The translations under genes and the position numbers were made by a program. Shown here piece after piece: positions 42,495 to 51,825 of a stretch of DNA of 64,000 nt (positions are counted from its first letter, which is position 1; each line of letters begins with the position of its first letter). The notes below the pieces were generated by a model, which saw only the letters and a list, made by a program, of their open reading frames with translations, had not been told where the DNA came from and ran no database searches. The stretch is from JBFONV01 sp040779335 (lineage in GTDB: Bacteria; Pseudomonadota; Gammaproteobacteria; Enterobacterales; Alteromonadaceae). The DNA lies in assembly GCA_040779335.1 (NCBI GenBank), contig JBFONV010000006.1:1-64000 (forward strand), read 5' to 3'.

Positions 42495-44045
42495 TTACTG
42501 CACTTTACTGTCGTATTTCGCTGGTGTTTTCGCATCAGGTAACGTGGTTGTCATAAAATCACGAATATCCTGATTCGACTGTTGTAAATCTTGATAACGT
42601 AAATACATCATATGGCCGCTTCGATAGCCTTTGAACGACAATCTATCCTTCATTTCACCACTAGGATCAAGTTGCCACATGGTATATTTAGCATCAAAAT
42701 AATTGGTCGCACCATCAAAATATCCAGACTGGAACATCACATTTAAGTATGGGTTTTGCGCCATAGCTAAACGTAAGTTTTCACCAGTATGGTTATTTTC
42801 TCTGTCCCATGGATGAACGTTGCCAAACATGTTGTATTTTATATCGGTTTTATAGTTTAACTCTTCGCGCAAGTAATAATTAATCGCAGGCGTAAAGCTG
42901 TGTAACCATGACGTTAATTCAGCACTGTAATCAGGGCGGCTACCCGTTGCTTTTTCATCTATACCTAAATAACGAGAGTCTAAACGACCAATGGTTTGCT
43001 TTCTGTCACGTAATAACGCTTTCCAAAAATAAGAATTTTCTATATCCAAATTACTTTGCAACACTTGCTCAACAGATAAGCCTGAATAATGCGCAACTTT
43101 TGTCGCGATAGATTGTTTATCATCGGCACTAATAAACCCGCCTTTAGCCAGCGCTGGAATATATTGATTAATAGTAAACTGTTCTACCTCTGGTAGTATT
43201 TCTGCGAGATCTTTGTTTTGTAACTCTGGTGGCAATGCTTTGTGATACCACGCGGCGGCAGTAAAATAAGGTAAGCGATTTGCTGCTTTTACTGGGCCAT
43301 CTCTTCTAATGCCAATGTCGGTCGGTGAAACTAGAATGACACCATTTAAATACATCCACTGGCGATTTTGTAATTCCAGCGCTAATCCTGAAACTCGGGT
43401 AGTGCCATAACTTTCACCAATAAGGTATTTAGGCGAACGCCAGCGATTATTTCTGGAGACAAAAGTGGTGATCCAGTCGGCCAAATATTTAACATCGGCA
43501 TTAACACCAAAGAACATTTTCTTTTGTGCGTCTTTGCTGGGCATCTCACCTTTTTTATTCGGCAAAACCCGTGAATAGCCGGTATTTACTGGGTTAACAA
43601 AAACAATATCAGCGGTGTCTAATATCGAGTAGTCGTTAGTTTTAACTCCATAAGGCTGTAATGGAAAACCTTCGTCGTCAACATTCAGCACTTTAGGGCC
43701 GGTGTAGGCAACGTGCATCCAAACCGATGCAGAACCCGGTCCGCCATTAAATGATATCAGCAATGGTCGGCTGCTGTTATCTTTGATGTCTGAGCGCTGA
43801 TAGTAAGTATAAAACAAGCTTGCAGTGGGATGACCTTCTTCGTCCCACACCGGTTGAGTTCCGGTCGTTGCGGTGTAATTAAATTTTTTACCGTTCACTT
43901 TAGTGCTGTGTTTAGTCACTGTTTGACTATCAATCACTAACTTACGGCTGTTATCTGTTTCGCTTGATTCTTGCGCATTTATCGACGTTAAAAATAATAT
44001 TGAGGTGATCAACACGACGATACGCTGACAGTATTTAATATTCAT
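42495..44045 (-). CDS. Secreted S10 family serine carboxypeptidase
   Basis: The 516-residue protein has a signal peptide (about 1-25, ending SINA) and an S10 fold. FNGGPGSASVWMHVAYTGPK forms the substrate-carboxylate and oxyanion region. YLIGESYGTTR holds the nucleophile Ser near residue 205. MFQSGYFDGATNYFDAKY and FKGYRSGHMMYLRYQ hold the Asp and the final catalytic His. It should release C-terminal residues from peptides in the periplasm or outside. I start it at ATG 44045, behind GGAAAG; the frame opens at ATG 44060. It is followed by a clear terminator before the integron head, so it is chromosomal flank. Confidence 0.93.
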   Translation of the reverse strand: MNIKYCQRIVVLITSILFLTSINAQESSETDNSRKLVIDSQTVTKHSTKVNGKKFNYTATTGTQPVWDEEGHPTASLFYTYYQRSDIKDNSSRPLLISFNGGPGSASVWMHVAYTGPKVLNVDDEGFPLQPYGVKTNDYSILDTADIVFVNPVNTGYSRVLPNKKGEMPSKDAQKKMFFGVNADVKYLADWITTFVSRNNRWRSPKYLIGESYGTTRVSGLALELQNRQWMYLNGVILVSPTDIGIRRDGPVKAANRLPYFTAAAWYHKALPPELQNKDLAEILPEVEQFTINQYIPALAKGGFISADDKQSIATKVAHYSGLSVEQVLQSNLDIENSYFWKALLRDRKQTIGRLDSRYLGIDEKATGSRPDYSAELTSWLHSFTPAINYYLREELNYKTDIKYNMFGNVHPWDRENNHTGENLRLAMAQNPYLNVMFQSGYFDGATNYFDAKYTMWQLDPSGEMKDRLSFKGYRSGHMMYLRYQDLQQSNQDIRDFMTTTLPDAKTPAKYDSKVQ

Positions 44046-44191
44046 GTAATAGCTTTCCATCGGTATTTTTAAGTAATTATTAGCATTTATCCTAAAAGAA
44101 TATTGAACTAACTTTCAGCGATAATCGACCAACAGGTGTTTTTTTCGGTCAAAGCTCTAACTGGCTTAGCAAATGACAAGAGCCTGTTGTT

Positions 44192-45232
44192 CTATGTAGG
44201 CACAAATAACTTTTTTCGCACCATTTTGCGATAGTCTTTTGGCGTTTGGTTCAGCCGGTTTTTAAACACTCGGGTTAAATGCCCCTGATCTTGATAACCA
44301 ACATGATAGGCTATTTCTTGAATAGAAAGGTTACTCGAGGCTAATAAATCTTTGGCCGACTCTATTTTAAGTTGTTGCCAATATTCAGTGGCTTTAATAC
44401 CGGTGGCATTTTTAAATCGCCGCGTAAAAGTACGCTGGCTAATACCAAATTGCTGGGCAACTTCAGTAAGCGTTAGTGTTGACGCTAAATTTGTTCGCAT
44501 CCAAAACTGTATTTGCGCAACTAACTCATCAGGGTGTCTGTCAACCGCTCCTTCTAAGTAACGCTGTTCTTCATAAGGTTTGCGAATTTCATGAGAAAAA
44601 TTACGCTCAACATGCTGAGCAGCATCACGACCATATTGTTGATGAATAATATGAACAATAATATCAGCTAGAGCGTTTAAACTGGCTGCGCAGTAGATAC
44701 GCTCCGATTGAGTGATAAAAAAATCGGGCTTTAGCTCTACTTGCGGGTAATCTCGACGAAATTGGCCAACATAATGCCAGTGCGTGGTCGCTGGGCGATT
44801 ATTCAGCAATCCCGACTCGGCCATAAAGCATACCCCAGTGCCAACCCCAATTAAGGTAGCGCCTTGGTGCCATAACTCATTTAACCAATGAATTAACTTA
44901 GGCTGTTTTTTTAATACAGGACGAGGGTTGCGCCATAAACTGGGCATAATAACAATGTCAGGTGTCTCGGCATTTTTAACATCAGCATCTGGGGTTAAAG
45001 TTAACCCTGCCTGAGTATTAATGGCTGTAGGCAACTCTCCCACTAATTGAATGTTAAGCGAAGCAGCACTGCTCGAATGACGCCGACCATAACCTTCACC
45101 CGCGCGCAACATTTCTACGGGTAAGGTCAAGCTAGTCGCCAGCATATTTTCATAAACTAATAGCGCCACATTATAAAACGGCCTAGTGGTCACAGACTTT
45201 ATTTGCTTCACATCAACACCTAATTCTTTCAC
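44192..45232 (-). CDS. GlxA-type AraC family transcriptional regulator
   Basis: The 346-residue regulator has an N-terminal DJ-1/PfpI-like domain (about 15-200: VALLVYENMLATSLTLPVEML, DIVIMPSLWRNPRP, TLIGVGTGVCFMAESGLLNNRPATTHW). A C-terminal AraC/XylS DNA-binding domain follows (about 245-340: TLTEVAQQFGISQRTFTRRFKNATG and IQEIAYHVGYQDQGHLTRVFKNRLNQTPKDYR). GlxA-type proteins commonly sense amines or amino acids. The gene is divergent from fabY with a 139-base gap. Control of fabY by it is possible but not shown. Confidence 0.92.
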   Translation of the reverse strand: MKELGVDVKQIKSVTTRPFYNVALLVYENMLATSLTLPVEMLRAGEGYGRRHSSSAASLNIQLVGELPTAINTQAGLTLTPDADVKNAETPDIVIMPSLWRNPRPVLKKQPKLIHWLNELWHQGATLIGVGTGVCFMAESGLLNNRPATTHWHYVGQFRRDYPQVELKPDFFITQSERIYCAASLNALADIIVHIIHQQYGRDAAQHVERNFSHEIRKPYEEQRYLEGAVDRHPDELVAQIQFWMRTNLASTLTLTEVAQQFGISQRTFTRRFKNATGIKATEYWQQLKIESAKDLLASSNLSIQEIAYHVGYQDQGHLTRVFKNRLNQTPKDYRKMVRKKLFVPT

Positions 45233-45321
45233 AAATCACTTAAAAACGCGCAAGCAGCCAATAACGGCCATTATTACATAATTTATGGCCTTTTTGTCCA
45301 ATTAAAAATTATCAAAACCGT

Positions 45322-45340
45322 TAAAATGATAATCATTATT
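45322..45340. promoter_or_regulatory. Fur box in front of fabY
   Basis: TAAAATGATAATCATTATT matches the 19-base Fur consensus (GATAATGATAATCATTATC) at 15 to 16 positions, with an unbroken 14-base core ATGATAATCATTAT. It lies 32-50 bases upstream of the fabY start and within the divergent gap to the GlxA-type regulator. Confidence 0.65.
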
Positions 45341-45371
45341 GAATGACTTCAATTTCAACATAGGTTTTTTT

Positions 45372-47267
45372 ATGACAGCTTTACCGTTAATTATTGGCAT
45401 GGGTGGTGTTAACGCTGCCGGACGTACCTCTTTTCACCAAGGTTTTCGCCGCATTGTAATCGATAAACTGACCGCAGAAGCGCGTCAGGAAACATTTGTT
45501 GGTTTAGCAACATTGATGAATCTCGTTACTTTTAACGATGGTCACTTTGTTGATAAAGACGGCAACACAGTCGAAAGAGCAGCTATCGAGTCGACCTTTG
45601 GCGAGCAAATTCTTAATGGAACGTTGATCCGTAAAATTGAAAAGAATCATTTCGATCCGGATGCAACGCCATGTCATAAAAGAATGACCTTATCGCCCAA
45701 CGGTCAACCAATTAATTTTGAAGTGCGTAAAAAAGACTTACCCCTGCCCTTGCCACGCACTTGGGAAATTAGTGAACTTGAAAATGGCATGGTTAAAGTT
45801 GCCATTCACGACAACTTAGAAATTAAAGTAGACAGTTATCGTGATAACCCAATTAAAGCCGCAGGCCAATTTCCAACAGGCTTCGAACCGGCAAAACTAT
45901 ACAACAGCCGTTATCAACCGCGTGGGTTACAAACCACTATTTTTGGCGCGACCGACGCTATTCGCTCTACAGGTATCGAATGGGATGAGATCTTAACCAA
46001 AATAAGTCCGGATCAAATTGGCACCTACTCTGCTTCTGTGTTTGGTCAGGTACAAGCAGAAGGCTTTGGTGGCATGATGCAAAATCGCTTATTGGGCGAT
46101 CGCGTATCAACGAAAAATTTGGCACTTGGTTTAAATACCATGTCTACCGATTTTATTAATGCTTATGTTACTGGCAGTGTCGGCACCACATTCACGTCAA
46201 CGGGCGCATGTGCAACCTTCCTCTATAACTTAAAAGCGGCAGTACAAGACATTCAGGCTGGTCGTGTTCGCGTTGCGATTGTCGGCAGTACCGATTCAGC
46301 CGTAACGCCTGAAGTGATTGAAGGCTTCGGTAATATGAGCGCTTTGGCAAACGAAGAAGGCCTAAAAAAACTTGATAACAGCGATACCGTTGATTATCGC
46401 CGTACTAGTCGTCCTTTTGGCAACAATTGTGGTTTTACTATTGGCGAAGGCGCACAATTCTTAGTACTAATGGACGATGCCTTAGCCGTTGAAATGGGCG
46501 CAAACGTACTTGGCTCAATTGCTGACGTATACACTAATGCTGATGGTATTAAAAAGTCGATTACCGCCCCAGGGCCAGGTAACTATATCACCATGGCAAA
46601 ATCAGTTTCTCTTGCAAAGACTATTCTTGGTGATGAAGCTATACAAAAACGTAGCTTTATTTTGGCGCATGGTTCAAGTACTCCGCAAAACCGCATTACC
46701 GAGTCACTCATTTATGATCGCCTTGCCGAAAGCTTTAATATTACTGATTGGCCAGTGGCTGCACCTAAAGCCTATGTTGGGCATACTATTGGCCCAGCAA
46801 GTGGTGATCAGGTAGCAATGGCGTTAGGTATTTTTGCGCACAACATTATGCCGGGTATTACCACTATCGATGAAGTTGCTGACGATGTTTATGATGACCG
46901 TCTAAACATCGCGACTGAGCATTGGCATTGCCAAGCAATGGATGTCGCGTTTATTAACTCGAAAGGGTTTGGTGGTAATAACGCCACAGCAACTTTACTT
47001 TCGCCAAACGTAACTCTTGAGATGATGGCAAAACGTCATGGCGCTGAAGCAATGGCAAATTATCAAGAAAAACTCTCCTTGGTAGAAGCTGCGCAAAAAG
47101 CGTATCAAGAAAAAGCCGATAATGGTCAATACGAGCTTATTTATCGTTTTGGTGTCGGTGTTATTGACGAAAGCGATCTTGAGATCAGCCAAACCGCTCT
47201 CAGCATGCCAGGCTTTAAACATCAAATTGACCTACCACAAACCAATCCTTTTGATGATATGGTGTAA
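45372..47267 (+). CDS. fabY: Beta-ketoacyl-ACP synthase FabY
   Basis: The 631-residue condensing enzyme matches the FabY type described in Pseudomonas aeruginosa, which joins acetyl-CoA to malonyl-ACP to start fatty-acid synthesis in place of FabH. The nucleophile Cys lies in TSTGACATFLYNLKAAV. The two active-site His regions are FILAHGSSTPQNR and YVGHTIGPASGDQ, with GFGGNNA near the end. The long N-terminal part (GMGGVNAAGRTSFHQGFRR) is characteristic of FabY. The start is ATG 45372 with AGG seven bases before; an in-frame upstream ATG at 45339 lies right at the Fur box and is unlikely. A terminator follows the gene. Confidence 0.88.
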   Translation: MTALPLIIGMGGVNAAGRTSFHQGFRRIVIDKLTAEARQETFVGLATLMNLVTFNDGHFVDKDGNTVERAAIESTFGEQILNGTLIRKIEKNHFDPDATPCHKRMTLSPNGQPINFEVRKKDLPLPLPRTWEISELENGMVKVAIHDNLEIKVDSYRDNPIKAAGQFPTGFEPAKLYNSRYQPRGLQTTIFGATDAIRSTGIEWDEILTKISPDQIGTYSASVFGQVQAEGFGGMMQNRLLGDRVSTKNLALGLNTMSTDFINAYVTGSVGTTFTSTGACATFLYNLKAAVQDIQAGRVRVAIVGSTDSAVTPEVIEGFGNMSALANEEGLKKLDNSDTVDYRRTSRPFGNNCGFTIGEGAQFLVLMDDALAVEMGANVLGSIADVYTNADGIKKSITAPGPGNYITMAKSVSLAKTILGDEAIQKRSFILAHGSSTPQNRITESLIYDRLAESFNITDWPVAAPKAYVGHTIGPASGDQVAMALGIFAHNIMPGITTIDEVADDVYDDRLNIATEHWHCQAMDVAFINSKGFGGNNATATLLSPNVTLEMMAKRHGAEAMANYQEKLSLVEAAQKAYQEKADNGQYELIYRFGVGVIDESDLEISQTALSMPGFKHQIDLPQTNPFDDMV

Positions 47268-47295
47268 GACAACAGGTTACTGAATAACCTACAGT

Positions 47296-47335
47296 AAAAA
47301 AGCCATAGGTGATGAATATCATCTATGGCTTTTTA
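47296..47335. terminator. Bidirectional terminator
   Basis: AAAAAGCCATAGGTGAT pairs with ATCATCTATGGCTTTTT with one G-T wobble and a 4-base loop. T runs on both strands serve fabY (+) and the convergent chemoreceptor gene (-). Confidence 0.85.
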
Positions 47336-47390
47336 CTATTCAATACTAGATTGGTTAACTGGCCCTGATCTGAAATAGATATTAGTAGCC

Positions 47391-49376
47391 TTAAGCAATT
47401 TTTAACGTTTGAGTAATGTTTTTCACTTGCCCAGCAACATCTAGCGATATATTTTCCGCCAACGCTCTTGAGCCGCTTACTTCGTCATGCACACTGGTCA
47501 TCGCGCTTTCAAAGGCGCTAAATTGACTGCGTTGCTGAGTAATACGCTGTAAGGTGTCTTGGGCAACGTTCGCAGATGAAATTGCTTGTTCTACCACACT
47601 AACGGCGTTTTCTTTCAACGCGCGGGCGATGTCCTGTTGTTGACCTGACGCCTGTTCAATATCAAATATGGTGGTTTCCAGTGCGTTACTTGCTTTTTGT
47701 AATTGCTCTAGTCGGGTAGTGACTTGATTAAGTGAATCTTGGGTTTTGCCTGCCAGTTGTCTTACTTCATCGGCAACTACTGAAAACCCGCGTCCTTGCT
47801 CCCCTGCTCGTGCTGCTTCAATCGCTGCGTTCAAAGCTAACAGATTGGTTTGGTCGGCAATTGCGCTGATCACACCAACAATAGAACTAACACTATCGAC
47901 TGATTGGCTTAACGACAAAATGGCCTCTTTACCCGATTTAGCCGCAACGTTAGTCGTTTCACTCGCCTGTAACACTTCAACCACTTTATTTTGGCTATCA
48001 TCCATGGCCTTATGGGTGGTTTGTGCATTTTCAAAGACTTGTTGTGATAAATCATTAACCGTTTCGGTGACTTCTCGAAGTTCTGTCATTATTAGGTGCA
48101 CTGCATCGATATGCTTGCTGGTACTTGATGATGAGGCCAATATTTCTGCGGTCTGTGTTTCCATGGTTTTTAGCGCATTGGAAACTAAATTAAGCTGTGT
48201 AGCTTTTTGCTTGTCTTCATCCGCTAATTGCGAAACAAGCTTATTAAAGCTAACAGATATTTCACCAAATTCGGTTTGTTTAGCAATGCCTTCTATTTGA
48301 TTGACTTTGCCATCTTCAACTAATTGCACAAAACTATTACGTAACAACCGTAATGGTTTTAAAATAACATTACGCTGAAACCAATTATTGACTAACAAAA
48401 ACAACAGTAAAAATGCCAGTAAACCAACGACTATCCATTGGGATTTATCTGCTACTCTTTGCTGATTTTCAATAACATCGGCTTCACCACCTAATATGGT
48501 TTGTTCCAACACTTCTACTTGCTCAGCCAATGTAGCTAGGCCTTGCAATCTTTGTGCTTGTTGGGTGATAGTTTTCTCAATATCGCCCTGATAACGATTG
48601 ATCACTGAGTTAAGTTCACTAATTGCGTCGGCACTCAAATCTTCAACATCTTCTTCATCATCAAAATCAAGTTCGTCATCTTCTGAGACTTCAGGACGTA
48701 TCTCAAGTGGCGGAAAACTTTTGAAGCGCTGGGCAATACCTTGTAATTCACGGAGTAATATATTTACCCCTTGGGTATCACCACTTTGCTGAGAGAATGC
48801 TTTTTCGCGAGTATCAAGCAATGACGCCAAGCTTGATGAAAACGCTTCATTAGCAACTAAATAGGATAATTTTTGTGTTTGATTAAGTGCTTGGCTGCGC
48901 TGAGCATATCTTGCCAGTTCATGATTAAGGGCAACGAGTGTTTGTTCACTATTACGTAATAATACCAATGGATCGCCACTGAGTTTCCCTAACGCTCTAT
49001 ATTTGGTATTCAAGTCTTGTTGTAGCTGCTTAGCATTGCTTTTTACTTCAGCTTTTAATTGCTCAGAAGGCAGGGAGTTTGCGCGACCAACAATATCGTT
49101 AAGTTGTTTCTCCGCGTCCAGTAACAAAGTTGCATCGCCTGAGCGTAAATAGCGACTGATAGTGCGATTTAAATCGATCGACACTACTGACTTTAGCGCC
49201 TGATAAGCAGCAAAATTCTTACGGCTATCAACTAATGTTGAGCCAACCCAGTACATAGTCAAAAAAAAGGTTACAGCAAAAAAAATTATCGCGAGTGTTG
49301 ATAATCTGAAAAAAGTTGAGGCACGCACATGCATCATCCCGAACATGTAATAGATGGGCGAATTTTCTTTTATCAA
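47391..49376 (-). CDS. Methyl-accepting chemotaxis protein
   Basis: This inner-membrane chemoreceptor has about 661 residues. A first membrane span lies near 25-45, followed by a large helical periplasmic domain and a second span near 315-337 (WIVVGLLAFLLLFLLV). A HAMP domain and the signalling domain come next, with the hairpin tip QTNLLALNAAIEAARAGEQGRGFSVVADEVRQLA that binds CheA and CheW. The periplasmic domain holds an unusual acidic run near 228-250 (SEDDELDFDDEEDVEDL). The start is uncertain: TTG 49376 opens the frame, and ATGs at 49346, 49337 and 49334 are alternatives. The ligand is unknown. Confidence 0.93.
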   Translation of the reverse strand: MIKENSPIYYMFGMMHVRASTFFRLSTLAIIFFAVTFFLTMYWVGSTLVDSRKNFAAYQALKSVVSIDLNRTISRYLRSGDATLLLDAEKQLNDIVGRANSLPSEQLKAEVKSNAKQLQQDLNTKYRALGKLSGDPLVLLRNSEQTLVALNHELARYAQRSQALNQTQKLSYLVANEAFSSSLASLLDTREKAFSQQSGDTQGVNILLRELQGIAQRFKSFPPLEIRPEVSEDDELDFDDEEDVEDLSADAISELNSVINRYQGDIEKTITQQAQRLQGLATLAEQVEVLEQTILGGEADVIENQQRVADKSQWIVVGLLAFLLLFLLVNNWFQRNVILKPLRLLRNSFVQLVEDGKVNQIEGIAKQTEFGEISVSFNKLVSQLADEDKQKATQLNLVSNALKTMETQTAEILASSSSTSKHIDAVHLIMTELREVTETVNDLSQQVFENAQTTHKAMDDSQNKVVEVLQASETTNVAAKSGKEAILSLSQSVDSVSSIVGVISAIADQTNLLALNAAIEAARAGEQGRGFSVVADEVRQLAGKTQDSLNQVTTRLEQLQKASNALETTIFDIEQASGQQQDIARALKENAVSVVEQAISSANVAQDTLQRITQQRSQFSAFESAMTSVHDEVSGSRALAENISLDVAGQVKNITQTLKIA

Positions 49377-49392
49377 TGTGACATTTAGATGT

Positions 49393-49405
49393 CGTTATTG
49401 TTACA
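49393..49405 (+). promoter_or_regulatory. Possible RstA-type box upstream of mipA-like gene
   Basis: CGTTATTGTTACA ends in TATTGTTACA, which fits the TNTNGTTACA half of the RstA box known from enteric bacteria. GTTACAAATATGTGAC just beside it is a near palindrome. A related motif precedes the barrel gene at 51059. Confidence 0.3.
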
Positions 49406-49565
49406 AATATGTGACAAGCTTCATTTTTATGTCATAAATTTGAGTGTATTACCGTTGAAAATTAACGAATTTTCCGATTCAAAATCAACTCTAGGATTGA
49501 ACTATTGTCACCGCTAAGTCAAACTAGCGCCTTTGCATAATATTATTATCTTCGAGTGTTAAAAA

Positions 49566-50414
49566 ATGGATAAATACTATAAGGGGTTCATCGCGACATT
49601 GCTGCTCTGTTTTTTTTACAGTGTCCATGCCGCTGAGGCACCTAAAGCCAATACCGAAGAAATTAAAGAAGTGCTCAGCGAGGAAGATAGTTACTGGGAA
49701 CTTGATTTAGGTCTTGCCATTAATTACAACCGCAGTTATATCAATGGTCTCAACGATAACGAAGATGGTGATTTCGGCGCAAATTTTATTGTTTCCGGCG
49801 GTTATTATTACAAAGACTTTTTTATTGAAACTCACCCGTTAATTGGTCGTCCCTTAACCTTAGGTTATAGCCTACAACGGACTAAGCATTTTGTCGTTAA
49901 CGTCATTGTCGAATCTGTTTTTCTTGGTTTTGACGAGAGCAGTCAAAACCATGGCGACAGCCTGACAGGTATTAATAAGCGTAACACGTCTTTAGACAGT
50001 GGGATTGAAGCGTATTATAGCCACAAGTATGGCGAAACCCGTCTTAGACTACTTCACGATATTTCAAACACTCACAATGGCTTTGTGATCGCTTTAGACT
50101 ATGCTTATCCGCTTTTTTTCAAGAAATGGATTGTCTGGCCATCCTACGGTATTTCATGGCTCAGTGACGACTCAACCGACTATTACTTCGGCATCGACAA
50201 AAATGAAGTACGCCCAGACAGACCTGAATACACACCAAGCAGTGCCATTACCCATAAGTTAAATATATATGCGGCCTACCAACATAATACCCACTTATCG
50301 TTCGTGGTTTATGGTGGTTACTCCATATTTAGCAACAATATCAACGACAGCCCATTGGTAAGACCCAACAATGACAGTTTACAGCTTGGTATGGGGGTCA
50401 TGTGGTCATTTTAG
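49566..50414 (+). CDS. MipA/OmpV family outer-membrane protein
   Basis: The 282-residue protein has a signal peptide (1-22, ending VHAA) and the barrel pattern of the MipA/OmpV family. NTSLDSGIEAYYSHKYGETRLRLLHDISNTHNGF is the conserved central region and DYYFGIDKNEV the loop motif. It ends MGVMWSF with the terminal Phe used for barrel insertion. MipA was described as a scaffold for murein hydrolase and synthase in E. coli, and family members also affect antibiotic entry. The DUF3019 gene follows two bases after the stop, and a two-component system lies a little downstream. That combination recurs in Alteromonadales and suggests envelope-stress control. Confidence 0.87.
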   Translation: MDKYYKGFIATLLLCFFYSVHAAEAPKANTEEIKEVLSEEDSYWELDLGLAINYNRSYINGLNDNEDGDFGANFIVSGGYYYKDFFIETHPLIGRPLTLGYSLQRTKHFVVNVIVESVFLGFDESSQNHGDSLTGINKRNTSLDSGIEAYYSHKYGETRLRLLHDISNTHNGFVIALDYAYPLFFKKWIVWPSYGISWLSDDSTDYYFGIDKNEVRPDRPEYTPSSAITHKLNIYAAYQHNTHLSFVVYGGYSIFSNNINDSPLVRPNNDSLQLGMGVMWSF

Positions 50415-50416
50415 GT

Positions 50417-50857
50417 ATGGATACCTTTGATAAAATAGCGGTTAAACTGGTTAGCTTGTGTTTGTTGTTGACCTTTTTTCATGCCAATGGCGCTGAAATT
50501 AGCCAGCAGCCAAAGCAAGTAGCGAGCATGGTAGCCAGCCCCAATGCCTGCACCTTAGAGCCGTTAGAAGAAGTTTGTCAGATGACTTTTCATATCCTCT
50601 GGGAAACACCAAAGTCGGGCGACTATTGTTTATATGTAGACAGCGAAGAACAACCACTAAAGTGCTGGAAAATGATGGCAAGAGGTAGTATTTCAGTTGA
50701 ATTTTCAGGGCATATCCTTGAAGAGTACAAATTATATCATCTGCAAAATAGCAACACAGCAGTTACTATTACCACAGTAACAGTGCCAATTAGTGGCACA
50801 ATAAAGCAGCGCCAACGCGCCCAGCGTCGTCGTCGCGGTTTCTGGAGAATGTTTTAA
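50417..50857 (+). CDS. DUF3019 family exported protein
   Basis: The protein of about 146 residues has a signal peptide (ending HANGA) and the DUF3019 pattern. LEPLEEVCQMTFHILWETPKSGDYCLYV is followed by LKCWKMMARGSISVEF. The cysteines in CTLEPLEEVC, YCLY and LKCW suggest disulfides. The basic tail KQRQRAQRRRRGFW is notable. The start ATG 50417 lies two bases after the MipA-like stop, so translation is likely coupled. Function is not established. It regularly accompanies MipA/OmpV and a sensor kinase pair, as here. Confidence 0.85.
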   Translation: MDTFDKIAVKLVSLCLLLTFFHANGAEISQQPKQVASMVASPNACTLEPLEEVCQMTFHILWETPKSGDYCLYVDSEEQPLKCWKMMARGSISVEFSGHILEEYKLYHLQNSNTAVTITTVTVPISGTIKQRQRAQRRRRGFWRMF

Positions 50858-50896
50858 ACCATCAAAAGTTGTCAAAGCATGTCGTTTTTTCATCAA

Positions 50897-50906
50897 TTTT
50901 GTTACG
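50897..50906 (+). promoter_or_regulatory. Possible RstA-type box upstream of barrel gene
   Basis: TTTTGTTACG resembles the TNTNGTTACA half-site also seen upstream of the MipA-like gene. It lies about 155 bases before the barrel gene at 51059. Support is weak. Confidence 0.22.
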
Positions 50907-51058
50907 TTCAAGACAGTTTTTTACAACTTTTTACGGCTTTATATACTCACCCACAAATTCCTACATAAACCCAAAAGAAATAGACACTGAGCTCACCTAT
51001 TCTAGTCTCCGTTAACCCATATTCATCACTTAGAAATTAAATAACGGAGTTTTATCAC

Positions 51059-51763
51059 ATGAAAACAGCAATATTAGGATGTGCAGTCTTAGCCACGCTT
51101 CTAGCCGGCATCGCTCAAGGTAAAGAATATCCACAAAACCCTGTCCTTAGACCATTAACCCTAACCGATGGCACCATACAAATTGCTGGTGCATATTCAT
51201 ACGGTAAAGCACATGACGATGACACTAAGGCAGGATTTGGCGCTAACATTTCTTATGGTATAACGGATGACTTTCAAATTGGCTTAGAGGGTCTTACTTA
51301 TAGTTTTCTTAAAAATCGTGCTTCTGGATTAGAACTAGCGGTAAACGCGGGTATTCGTGGGCATTACGACAATACCAACATTGGTGACAGTTTAGGCTTG
51401 GGCGTAAGCGTTTTTGGTAAACAAGTGCTCAATAATGATTTTGCTTTAACCTTTGGCGCTGGCTATACCCATTGGGATGAAGAACATATTGATAACAAGT
51501 ATCAGTTTAATTACTCACTCGGCGCCCTAGTTAATATAGCCGATAACGTCACCTTGTCGGCAAATTATACCTTTACCGATCTAAAAGATTTCAAACAAGA
51601 TAGTTCGAATACGGTTCGTGTCGGTGTGAATTACGCATATTCAAAGAGTATCGATATGGGTATTGCCTTTAAATATTCAGACTTTGAAGAAACTTATAAT
51701 AATTTTGCCTTTCATGAACAAGCTGAAAAATCTGCCTCTATGTATGCTGCATGGCGCTTTTAG
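51059..51763 (+). CDS. Outer-membrane beta-barrel protein
   Basis: The 234-residue protein has a signal peptide (1-21, ending IAQG) and a series of amphipathic strands: TIQIAGAYSYGKA, GFGANISYGIT, FQIGLEGLTYSF, LELAVNAGIRGHY, GLGVSVFGKQV, FALTFGAGYTHW, YQFNYSLGALVNI, VTLSANYTFT, TVRVGVNYAYS, IDMGIAFKYS and a last strand ending AAWRF. About 10-12 strands and the terminal Phe support an outer-membrane barrel. The ribosome site ACGGAG lies before ATG 51059. It sits in the MipA / two-component neighbourhood and may be regulated with it. Confidence 0.82.
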   Translation: MKTAILGCAVLATLLAGIAQGKEYPQNPVLRPLTLTDGTIQIAGAYSYGKAHDDDTKAGFGANISYGITDDFQIGLEGLTYSFLKNRASGLELAVNAGIRGHYDNTNIGDSLGLGVSVFGKQVLNNDFALTFGAGYTHWDEEHIDNKYQFNYSLGALVNIADNVTLSANYTFTDLKDFKQDSSNTVRVGVNYAYSKSIDMGIAFKYSDFEETYNNFAFHEQAEKSASMYAAWRF

Positions 51764-51825
51764 TCGGTGTAGAATAATAACGTTAATGAACTTTGATGAA
51801 CAATGCTGATAAATAAGGAAATACC

